Program-made: the position numbers and the translations under genes
Part shown: positions 12,397-20,711 of the stretch, piece by piece
Position numbering within the stretch: the stretch's first letter is position 1
How the letters are laid out: each line of letters opens with the position of its first letter
The notes under the pieces: model-generated
Told to the model about the DNA's origin: nothing
What the model saw: the letters and a program-made list of their open reading frames with translations, nothing else
Databases searched by the model: none
Source: Rhynchopus sp. YZ270_cl-10
Taxonomy: Eukaryota > Euglenozoa > Diplonemea > Diplonemida > Diplonemidae
Length of the DNA: 64,000 nt
Assembly (NCBI GenBank): GCA_964035575.1
Contig: OZ037852.1
Location: forward strand, 1,640,035 to 1,704,034
Reading direction: 5' to 3'

Positions 12397-13835
12397 ATGC
12401 AACATGAACCCATATTGGATGATGAAGAATACTTGAAGGCGATCATGCAGGAGATAGACGCAGCGCCGTGCGACCAGGAGGAACCGAAGGAAAAGGAGGG
12501 AAAGGAAGCCCCACGCGAAGCGCAGTCGTCATCAGCAAAGCGGCCCCGCGAGCCTGGCGTTACTGTATGCCCATTACCCCCCCCGACACACATTCTACCT
12601 ATGCCCACCCTCCTGCATTTCACTCAATGCATATTTTTTTACCCTTGCTCGATTTACTCTCGATTCCACCTACCTTATGACCACGTCTGCTCTCCTGTCC
12701 ATCCCCCTCCCTCTACAGCTAGAGTACTTTACACCTGGGACTGAGGCTTTTCTCTCTGATGTTTCTTCCGATGACGAGCCTAATGCAAAGCGAAGGAAGT
12801 GTGGCATCACAATGAAGGAGATCGCGACGCACACGGCACGGCTGATGCAGAGTGCTGGCGACAGCGAGGGGCTTGCGCTGTTCTGTGCGGGGCTGTCAGA
12901 AGGGCGCCACGTTCTGTCGCTGCGGCTGCTGGAGGACCTGGAGCTCGACAGAACACGCTTCCTCTCCTTCTCGAAGCACGGTGTCGGCAGTGACCTTTTC
13001 CTGCAAAGTGTCTTTGAGCTCAACGGCGTGCCCGCAGTGCAGTTCACCTGGGAGGAGGAGAACGTCGAGACTTCCAGCAAGAAGTTCCCCTACAAAACTG
13101 TGGTATGAAGGAGTCTTTTTATTCAATTTTTTTTTGGAAAAAATGGTCAAATCGGAGACGAAGTTCTAGCGAAAAGGTAGGCTAATGCAAATAATAAAAC
13201 AACAGGCGCAATTCGCGATAGGTGTGCGTGTGAACTGGGGGCTCGCTGAACCGAGTATATGGAGCACCAAAGAGGCGAAGACACAGACGAGGGTGACTGC
13301 AATATCGAGGTATGTGTCAACCCTTCTCCCCCTTCCCCTTGCCCATCTACCGGGCACCTGGTTCTTTAAAGCGAGACTAGGTCCGTCTTTGCAGCGTTGC
13401 AGAGCAATTTCCTTCTGTCTCCATATGAATGCACTTAACCACTTCCTCTGCAGGGCTGCGCTGTCCAAAGGCATACCTGGGGAGTCTTTGCTTCGCATTC
13501 TTGCGTTCGCAGAGGTCCAAATGACAGTGCCCCTTGCGTTGTACTGGAAGGGGTACCGCCCGCGCTACCGGAGTGAGGATCGGAAGTATGTCGCGAGTGT
13601 GCGGTGCTACCCACCTAAGTGGCAGTCGGGGCATGTGGTGGCGACGACGCTCGAGTTTGTACTGCGTGTGCTAGGCCTGCAGACAGGCGCTGTGCCTGCA
13701 GAGGAGTTCTTCACCCTCCTCATGTGTCTCGTCAGCAACACAGCGGTGCTCAGCACAGAAGGGCGCTGGGACCTCTCCGGAGCGCGTGTTCTCTACACGC
13801 CGGTGGAAAAGCTCGAGGACTGGGCGAAGTGTTGA
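12397..13835 (+). CDS. Unrecognised protein with nuclear-type basic motif
   Basis: Exons 12397-12564, 12719-13102, 13206-13309 and 13454-13835 join in phase to give 345 aa. The start MQHEPILDD is chosen because an upstream frame lacks a typical leader. The N-terminus is acidic and Ser-rich and is followed by KRPREPG and, in exon 2, by NAKRRKC, both resembling nuclear localisation signals. The C-terminal half looks globular (helical stretches LSLRLLEDLELD and ATTLEFVLRVLGLQ). No catalytic motif or named domain is visible, so I give no function. Introns follow the GTATG...AG pattern of the neighbours, which supports it as a real host gene. Confidence 0.7.
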
Positions 13836-14031
13836 AGGGGTACATGGTGTGGTGTGCGGTGTGCAGAACGAAACGTCCCTAGCAAAAGTGGTAAAAACTC
13901 AGTATAAGGCTTCTCAAGTATAGGAAATGTATAAACAAAGCTGAAGAGACATTTGTTTCCCCCTCCTTCCTCCTCCCCCATCCCATCCCCTCAGGAAGAC
14001 CCCATTTCTATCAGGAAACCCCCTAAACAAA

Positions 14032-14679
14032 ATGGCCCAACCACCACTACCCCCCGGTGATTCACCCATGGACTGCGTGAACTGCGAGAAGCGCTTTCAG
14101 CTCTCCGCACGGCCGGTGGTGCTGAAGTGCGAACACATCTTCTGTTCATCGTGCGTTGCGAGGATGCGGCGGCATGTTCAGGGGAATGTATATGTGACGT
14201 GTTGTGCGTGCAATACTGAGACAGATGTTCCTTCGGGGAGGACCGTGCATCTGCCGACTGTGGAGGGGATTATGGCAACGTTGATGCGAGAGAGCGAGAC
14301 ACCGCAGGCTGTGGCGGCGAGGGAGGAGCAGCTGAGTGAGTCGGCTGCGATCAACCAGGCTGTGCTGAAGCTTCTTGACGACAACGTTGAGCACGCCGTC
14401 ACCGACAATGAGATGCGTGACATCGCCCTGCACCTACACCAATGCATCCAGCCCGAGGCTGTGCAGAGCAACAAACCAAGCGAGGCGCGCCTCGTGTGGC
14501 TCCTCATGCTCCTCTCCGCCCTCCTTCTTCGCTACGTCGCCATCGAGCAGGACGCACGCACCGCACTCTTCCGCGACATTGTCGAACTCCAAAAGCACGA
14601 ATCCAACACAATCCACGGCCTCTGCTTCAGCATCCTCACCACATACTATGCAGAGCTCATCAGCTATGCACCGCAGTGA
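14032..14679 (+). CDS. RING-finger protein
   Basis: A single-exon gene of 215 aa. Residues 15-60 hold a RING-HC-like cysteine/histidine array: CVNC, then CEHIFCSSC, then CCAC, in the usual zinc-binding spacing. The rest is helical and contains a Leu-rich hydrophobic run (LVWLLMLLSALLLRYVAI) near residues 156-173 that could be a buried helix or a membrane segment. RING proteins usually act as E3 ubiquitin ligases. The final metal-ligand pair is not textbook, so ligase activity is inference. It lies about 200 bp after the preceding gene, on the same strand. Confidence 0.8.
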   Translation: MAQPPLPPGDSPMDCVNCEKRFQLSARPVVLKCEHIFCSSCVARMRRHVQGNVYVTCCACNTETDVPSGRTVHLPTVEGIMATLMRESETPQAVAAREEQLSESAAINQAVLKLLDDNVEHAVTDNEMRDIALHLHQCIQPEAVQSNKPSEARLVWLLMLLSALLLRYVAIEQDARTALFRDIVELQKHESNTIHGLCFSILTTYYAELISYAPQ

Positions 14680-15154
14680 GGCGAAGTGTTCGTTGCAGCG
14701 TCGAATTCTCTTGGGGGTACAGAGTTTATTTAACTCTCAATATGTGAAAAATTTGGGGTAGGGGGTGATGGGGGGATGGGAGGGGAGGGGGTGGTGATGG
14801 TGGTGTATTTGAGAACGAAAATCATACATTTTCTTCGAAAACTGCACCCCACAGAGGTCACGTTCGCGGTGATGATGTTACTAAGGTTTTTGGTGATATG
14901 ACAAGCTATTTGACATGTTATTTTATAACATGTCATGTCACATGCCAAGCACGTCATATGCGTGTTATGTTCAAAGCATGTCATTTTACATGTCATGTCA
15001 AAAACCTTAGTAATATCGTCACCTTGTTGTCAAACGTTACTTTAAAAAAAAGAACCCAGTCCACTGTACACAAAGACAATATTGGTCTCATTTTGCTCTC
15101 TTTCTCCTTCCGCCCCTCAACCCCACATTGCACTCACCAGACACCACACACACT
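14680..15154. other. Intergenic region with MITE-like element
   Basis: This holds a G-rich tract (about 14756-14810), the 156-bp inverted-repeat element at 14868-15023, and then the pyrimidine-rich leader of the first glycosidase-like gene. The leader from about 15050 is duplicated upstream of the second copy (from about 17402). Confidence 0.6.
14868..15023. mobile_element. Small MITE-like element with terminal inverted repeats
   Basis: The ends are inverted repeats of about 24 bp. The left end starts GGTGATGATGTTACTAAGG. The right end is its reverse complement with two changes, ending at GTCACC. The interior is a string of CATGTCA/TGACATG words that are themselves palindromic. No protein is encoded. 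A target-site duplication is not clear, so the family is unassigned. Confidence 0.6.
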
Positions 15155-16426
15155 ATGTCACCTCTTCCCTTTGTGGCCGCCGCCGTGCTGGCGCTGCACC
15201 CAGCAACAAACCCCCCATGGCCAGCTACCTACAACATGAGCATGTCGACCATAACCATGGCGTGCAACATGTCTGGCTGGTACGACACCGCCCTCTCAGC
15301 TGAGTTCGGTATTACTTCCTTCGACTGGAGCAACGCCAAGGCACAGTGGGCAAACCAGAAGCCCATGGACTGTGAGGAGCGCCTCGTCACACAGGCGAGC
15401 ATGACAAAGGCACGCAACCCTGCAACAAACGTCTTCGTCTACAGAAATCTTGTGAAGGCTCTGCCCTGGTTCAGCACTGTGCGCACCAAGCTGGACGACC
15501 CTGCCTACAGTGGTTTCTTTTTGAAGTTCGCCAATGGCGTGAACGGGACGTACCACGTGCCTGCTTGCGACCCTGTGGGCGGGAAGTGCAGTGCGTTCTA
15601 CCACGACCAGGAGCAGACCCCTGCGCAGCCTACACCGGAGAAGCCGCACCCCGATGGCAGCTGTGTGGACGTCTGCGACTGTGGGAAGAACCCCTGTGGG
15701 GAGTACCTCTGGGACCACAGGAACGGAACCATGCTGCGCAACTTCCTCATTCAGGACATCCTCAGCAACACCGCGCTGGGCCACCCTGACATCGACGGGC
15801 TCTTCATCGACGACTTCTGGTGCTCGAACCTCCTCAACGGGTCGTGCAACGACCCCGTCCAGGGCCCATCCGAGGTCGACAAGTACAACCAAGTCGACAT
15901 GGGCCTCTCGGACCAAGACGTGCTCGACATCACAAATGAGTACTACATTACTATGACCGCCGCCCAGGAAGCCGTCATCCAAGCAAAGGCGTACACCTGG
16001 AGTCTCTTCCCTGGACAGCAGAACGCCAACGCAGCACCGGTGCTCAACAACGAGAAGAACTGCCAGAAGCAGATGGAGGAGTGGTGTGATACGCACCCTT
16101 GGGAGGAGCTGCCGTTCATATTCGGACTGAACATGGGGAGCAACCACACGCTGCCGTCGCTCAAGGCAGACCTTGCGACGTTCCTCTTGGCACGTGGCCC
16201 GTACGCCTACATCGGTGCAGGCATCTGGGGCATGAGCTGGCCCGCTGGTGCCGAATTCGACAAACTGCGCCCCACAGTGAAGCGTCCCACAGAGCTTGAC
16301 GTTGACTACGGCAGCCCACTCGGCCTCTGCAAGCAAACGTCCGCAGGGGTGTTCGAACGTGACTTCACCAACAGCCACGTGAAGCTTGACTGTGCCTCCT
16401 ACAGTGGAGAGATTCAAATGAAATGA
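15155..16426 (+). CDS. Secreted glycoside hydrolase-like protein, copy 1
   Basis: A single exon of 423 aa. The start MSPLPFVAAAVLALHP is chosen over an in-frame ATG nine codons upstream because the paralogue begins at the same place and it gives a clean signal peptide. The mature part has many cysteines and Asn glycosylation sites. It carries the segment GHPDIDGLFIDDFWCSN near residues 208-224, and later AYTWSLFPGQQNA and FLLARGPYAYIG. The acidic DGLFIDDF strand resembles the catalytic strand of TIM-barrel hypothetical glycosidase families (GHL15-like). That assignment is tentative. A tandem copy follows at 17521-18795 with about 20 residue differences. Both share the 5' leader and the 3' flank. 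It is probably secreted or vacuolar. Confidence 0.8.
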   Translation: MSPLPFVAAAVLALHPATNPPWPATYNMSMSTITMACNMSGWYDTALSAEFGITSFDWSNAKAQWANQKPMDCEERLVTQASMTKARNPATNVFVYRNLVKALPWFSTVRTKLDDPAYSGFFLKFANGVNGTYHVPACDPVGGKCSAFYHDQEQTPAQPTPEKPHPDGSCVDVCDCGKNPCGEYLWDHRNGTMLRNFLIQDILSNTALGHPDIDGLFIDDFWCSNLLNGSCNDPVQGPSEVDKYNQVDMGLSDQDVLDITNEYYITMTAAQEAVIQAKAYTWSLFPGQQNANAAPVLNNEKNCQKQMEEWCDTHPWEELPFIFGLNMGSNHTLPSLKADLATFLLARGPYAYIGAGIWGMSWPAGAEFDKLRPTVKRPTELDVDYGSPLGLCKQTSAGVFERDFTNSHVKLDCASYSGEIQMK

Positions 16427-17520
16427 AATCGAGAAAATATTGAAATCAAGAAAGAGAGCTAGGAGAATGAATCTAAGCCTCACGGGCTTAGCCATCTTAA
16501 ATGCTTTGCGAGAATGTGTACCCTGCGTGTCGCGTATTGTACTAACGTCTTAGGGGCAAAGTTGGCTGCCACCTTGCTGGTGTGGTGGTGCGACAGTCTG
16601 GGGGGGTTGTAACGGATACATTTGGGGCGGCTTGGGGACGTAATTCCCCTCCCCCTCCCTTCCCCCCTTTCCCCGCCTTCCCCCTCCTCTTCCTTTTGAG
16701 CCAAGCAAGCAAACAGCCATGCCATGCCATGGTTCTTACCTCTTTTTTGGCCATTTAGGTTTCCTTTTACTTCTTCTGTTGTTGGCCGCAGGGTACTTGT
16801 GCTTTCATCTAGCTGGCATCGTGCGTGGGTCAGCGGGAGGTACCTGCATCAACACAGCTTCACTTTTTTTTCTATTTTCCAGTTGGGTGTGCGGAGGGCA
16901 GCCTTGAGGGGTTCTATTTATTTTCAACCCCACGCCCACTCCTCCCTCAATGGGTACGGAGTTCCACATTTATAGCATACCGCAAAACAGTGAAAATATC
17001 TTCATTTTATTTTATTTTGAATAGTTTATTTGCACCCATTCCTACTGATTTAGACCTCTTGTCGTTGACACCCTGCAAACAATGCAATGCTGATCGACTT
17101 GTCCGAGACTTGCTTCGCAATGTGGGCCAGCTAACGCTGGTACACCTCGTCGCTGTATTTTTCCGAATTCCCTCCCATCGACCAGAAAGCGAGCCAAACC
17201 GTTCTTGTACGCAATCTTGAAGGTGGGGAGGGTGAGGTGCGGTCTGCCCTCAGTCTTGCGGATGGGCCGATGTTGGGGATGCGGACCACCGAGGGCTACT
17301 GCTCCTTCAGGTGGCGGTCCCGTGGATCAGTGGGCTCTTTCAGTCGCGCAAGTGGCCACCTTGGGGATGCTCCAGCGCGCTAACCTTCGCTCTGTCCCCA
17401 CTTTAAAAGAAGAACCCAATCCACTGTACACAAAGACAATATTGGTCTCATTTTGCTCTCTCTCTCTCTCTCCTTCCGCCCCTCAACCCCACACTGCACT
17501 CACCAGACACCACACACACT
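16427..17520. other. 3' flank of copy 1, unassigned open segment, and leader of copy 2
   Basis: The 3' flank begins with a stem-loop (CTAAGCC/GGCTTAG, 16473-16491) and CATCTTA. Up to about 17039 it matches the flank of copy 2, except for about 110 bp (around 16752-16870) present only here. The segment 17070-17400 is GC-rich and outside the duplication. On the minus strand it holds an open frame of about 115 codons without an ATG (includes PTFKIAYKNGLARF). I do not recognise it. It could be a gene fragment. Confidence 0.5.
16473..16500 (+). promoter_or_regulatory. Stem-loop motif in the 3' flank of copy 1
   Basis: CTAAGCC pairs perfectly with GGCTTAG around TCACG and is followed by CATCTTAA. 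The element sits about 50 bp after the stop codon and is exactly conserved after the paralogue (18842-18868). It belongs to the recurrent sense-strand motif family of this gene cluster. A 3'-end processing role is possible. Confidence 0.55.
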
Positions 17521-18795
17521 ATGTCACCTCTTCCCTTTGTGGCTGCCGCCGTGCTGGCGCTGCACCCAGCAACAAACCCCCCATGGCCAGCTACCTACAA
17601 CATGAGCATGTCGACCATGACCATGGCGTGCAACGGGTCTGGCTGGTTCAACACCGCCCTCGCATCTGAGTTCGGTATTACTTCCTTTGACTGGAGCAAC
17701 GCCAAGGCACAGTGGGCAAACCAGAAGCCCATGGACTGTGAGGAGCGCCTCGTCACACAGGCGAGCATGACAAAGGCACGCAACCCTGCAACAAACGTCT
17801 TCGTCTACAGAAATCTTGTGAAGGCTCTGCCCTGGTTCAGCTCTGTGCGCACCAAGCTGGACGACCCTGCCTACAGTGGTTTCTTTTTGAAGTTCGCCAA
17901 TGGCGTGAACGGGACGTACCACGTGCCTGCTTGCGACCCTGTGGGCGGGAAGTGCAGTGCGTTCTACCACGACCAGGAGCAGACCCCTGCTCAGCCGACA
18001 CCGGAGAAGCCGCACCCCGATGGCAGCTGTGTGGACGTCTGCGACTGTGGGAAGAACCCCTGTGGGGAGTACCTCTGGGACCACAGGAACGGAACCATGC
18101 TGCGCAACTTCCTCATCCAGGAGACCATCCTCAGCAGCTCCGCAGTGGGCCACCCTGACATCGACGGGCTCTTCATCGACGACTTCTGGTGCTCGAACCT
18201 CCTCAACGGGTCGTGCACCGACCCCGTCCAGGGCCCATCCGAGGTCGACAAGTACAACCAAGTCGACATGGGCCTCTCGGACCAAGACGTGCTCGACATC
18301 ACAAATGAGTACTACATTACTATGACCGCCGCCCAGGAAGCCATCCTCCAAGCAAAGGCGTACACCTGGAGTCTCTTCCCTGGACAGCAGAATGCCAACG
18401 CAGCACCGGTGCTCAACAACGAGAAGAACTGCCAGAAGCAGATGGAGGAGTGGTGTGATACACACCCTTGGGAGGAGCTGCCGTTCATGTTCGGACTGAA
18501 CATGGGGAGCAACCACACGCTGCCGTCGCTCAAGGCAGACCTTGCGACGTTCCTCTTGGCACGTGGCCCGTACGCCTACATCGGTGCAGGCATCTGGGGC
18601 ATGAGCTGGCCCGCCGGTGTCCAATGGGACAAGCAGCGCCCCACAGTGAAGCGTCCCACAGAGCTTGACGTTGACTACGGCAGCCCACTCGGCCTCTGCA
18701 AGCAAACGTCCGCAGGGGTGTTCGAACGCGACTTCACCAACAGCCACGTGAAGCTTGACTGTGCCTCCTACAGTGGAGAGATTCAAATGAAATGA
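17521..18795 (+). CDS. Secreted glycoside hydrolase-like protein, copy 2
   Basis: A single exon of 424 aa and a close tandem paralogue of 15155-16426. It has the same signal peptide and the same DGLFIDDFWCS strand. Differences cluster at residues 33-50 (after the signal peptide), around residues 201-210 where one residue is inserted (QETILSSSAVG versus QDILSNTALG), and near residue 372 (VQWDKQ versus AEFDKL). The flanks are also duplicated, so this is a recent segmental duplication of about 1.9 kb. No frame damage is seen in either copy, so both may be functional. Confidence 0.8.
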   Translation: MSPLPFVAAAVLALHPATNPPWPATYNMSMSTMTMACNGSGWFNTALASEFGITSFDWSNAKAQWANQKPMDCEERLVTQASMTKARNPATNVFVYRNLVKALPWFSSVRTKLDDPAYSGFFLKFANGVNGTYHVPACDPVGGKCSAFYHDQEQTPAQPTPEKPHPDGSCVDVCDCGKNPCGEYLWDHRNGTMLRNFLIQETILSSSAVGHPDIDGLFIDDFWCSNLLNGSCTDPVQGPSEVDKYNQVDMGLSDQDVLDITNEYYITMTAAQEAILQAKAYTWSLFPGQQNANAAPVLNNEKNCQKQMEEWCDTHPWEELPFMFGLNMGSNHTLPSLKADLATFLLARGPYAYIGAGIWGMSWPAGVQWDKQRPTVKRPTELDVDYGSPLGLCKQTSAGVFERDFTNSHVKLDCASYSGEIQMK

Positions 18796-18841
18796 AAACC
18801 GAAAAATATTGAAATCAAGAAAAAGAGCTAGGAGAATGAAT

Positions 18842-18868
18842 CTAAGCCTCACGGGCTTAGCCATCTTA
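18842..18868 (+). promoter_or_regulatory. Stem-loop motif in the 3' flank of copy 2
   Basis: Identical stem and CATCTTAA box to the one after copy 1, about 47 bp past the stop. The surrounding 3' flank (18796-19260) is a diverged copy of 16427-17039, and no gene is supported in it. Confidence 0.55.
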
Positions 18869-19339
18869 AATGTTTCGTGTGAATGTGCCCTGCGTGTCGC
18901 GTATTGTACTAACGTCTTCGGGTCGGGTGGGGGCAAAGTTGGCTGCCATGCTGGTGTGGCGGCGCAACAGTCTGGGGGGGGTTGTAAATGATACATTTGG
19001 GGCTTGGGGACGTCATCCCCCCCCTCCCTCCTCCCCGCCTCCCCCCTCCTCTTCCTTTTGAGCCAAGCATAGCAAACAGCCATGCCATGGTTCTTACCTC
19101 TTTTTTCTATTTTCTAATTGGGTGTGCGGAGGGCAACCTTACTTGAGGGGTTATTTTTTAAACCCCACGCCCACTCCTCCCTCAATGGGCACGGAGTTCC
19201 ACATAGCAAAAGACAATATCTTCACCCCCCTTTTTTTGAACAGTTTGTTTGCACCCATTCCTTCTCTACCCACCCATCAACCCAACCCTGCCTACGACAG
19301 TACCCTAGGTGTCGACAAGAAACCAAAGGCGCCTGAGCA

Positions 19340-19943
19340 ATGTCACACAACCAAGAGGCTACCCCCGACACGTCTGTGCTCGCATCCCCCCTGCCCGCCC
19401 CTACGCAGACAAGCTTCTTCCGCCCCAACACAGACACTCCTGTCAAGCTTGGGAGTGGAGTCAGAAGCATAGCTGACAGCGAGCTGTGCCCTCTCAACTC
19501 CTTTGAGACACCGGGTGGGGCAAGCTTCAGGTATGCAATGGGTACACCTTGGCAGGTCTGGAGGGCAGAAAGCCAGGACTCTCTTTCAAAACCGGGATCC
19601 CTCGAGACCTGTTGCTACCCGTCAAAATGGGTTATGCACTGCAAAGCGACTTTCCTTTTCAATGAAAATTCCAACTTCCTCTTCATCTTTGTCGCTCTCC
19701 GTGTTGTCCATACACTGCACAAACCCCTTCCGGAGGTGTCTTCTTGTCTAATCCTCGGTCTTTGCTAATTTGTCCCGCTTTTTTCTTCCTTCTCTTCATT
19801 CTCTTCAACCTCTTCCTCACAGGTCAGACAACTCCGTTGATGACGAGATCGCACATTGCATGGTTTCCACCCCAGCCACAACACCCACTACTTACCGTGC
19901 ACGTCCTGACCAGCCAGTGGCACGTGCATTGGAGACGTCGTAA
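19340..19943 (+). CDS. Small unknown protein, two exons
   Basis: Exons 19340-19530 and 19823-19943 join across a GTATG...CACAG intron to give 103 aa ending ARALETS. The reading frame is continuous across the junction (SFR then SDNSVDD). The protein is rich in Pro, Thr and Ser and looks disordered. No domain is visible. The start ATG sits in a leader ending GAGCA. The gene call rests mainly on the clean splice junction and stop, so it is moderately supported. Confidence 0.5.
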
Positions 19944-20711
19944 CGATAGCATGAGGAGGACGGTAGGGTAGACAGTCTCTGTAAGAGGGTGAAGGGGTGA
20001 AGGAGAGGAGGCGAGGGGGAGGATATACACGTTTGTGCCAAATGCATGCGAAAAATATTCGGTTGCTTTTAAGATGTGTCCATCTTTCCGGTAATTTTTT
20101 TTTGGTTTTCCAACGTGTTTTCTGGGGGGTTTTGTTTGTAGGTGAATAAGCGTGAGGCTTGGGTTCATCTTAATAATCTTCTCTTTTATTAGTATTCCTG
20201 AGGTGCACTGTCTGAGGAGGGCTTTGTATTTCAAGTAATTTTTTTTTTTGTATTGCTGTGGGTTTGTAGCCCGCAGCAATACTCATAAGTAGTGGGTCAG
20301 TGTTGTTATCGTACCTTATAACTATAAGCACTGCTCGGCAGTTTAGATGTTCTCAAAAAAAAAAAATCTTCTTTCCACACATATCTCGTCCCATCCCGAT
20401 GCAGGGGTGGGTTGGATTTTTGAAGGTGACGAAGCACGTGAGGCTTTTGAATCAAATACCTCTTTTCTCTCTCACTCTCTCTCTCTTTTCTCTGTTTCAT
20501 ATTTCTGTTGCAGACCTACGCCCTCAGCAGCTCTCTTCGCTTATGAAAACGCCCTCTCTGTCCCCAAGCTTTTCCCCCTTTCAACGTGACCATATTTTTC
20601 TGCCAGTTCGAGCACTTCTGTTGAGATATGACGAGATGTCCATCAGTACTCTCACGTTCCCCATTCCCTATCCCCTATCACATACCCCATCTCCCCAAGG
20701 GTACACATGAG
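19944..20711. other. Intergenic region with two stem-loop motif copies
   Basis: It contains two copies of the recurrent motif (20140-20175 and 20423-20452), plus a GAGGGCTTTGTATTTCAAGT motif (about 20200-20240) shared with 7033-7070. A TTGCAG at about 20510 could be the acceptor of an intron in the leader of the next gene. No protein is supported. Confidence 0.5.

Noticed and set aside
17524-19083. A 519-codon minus-strand frame opposite the second glycosidase-like gene
   Set aside because: A similar mirror frame exists opposite copy 1 and arises from codon bias. It lacks any recognisable motif.
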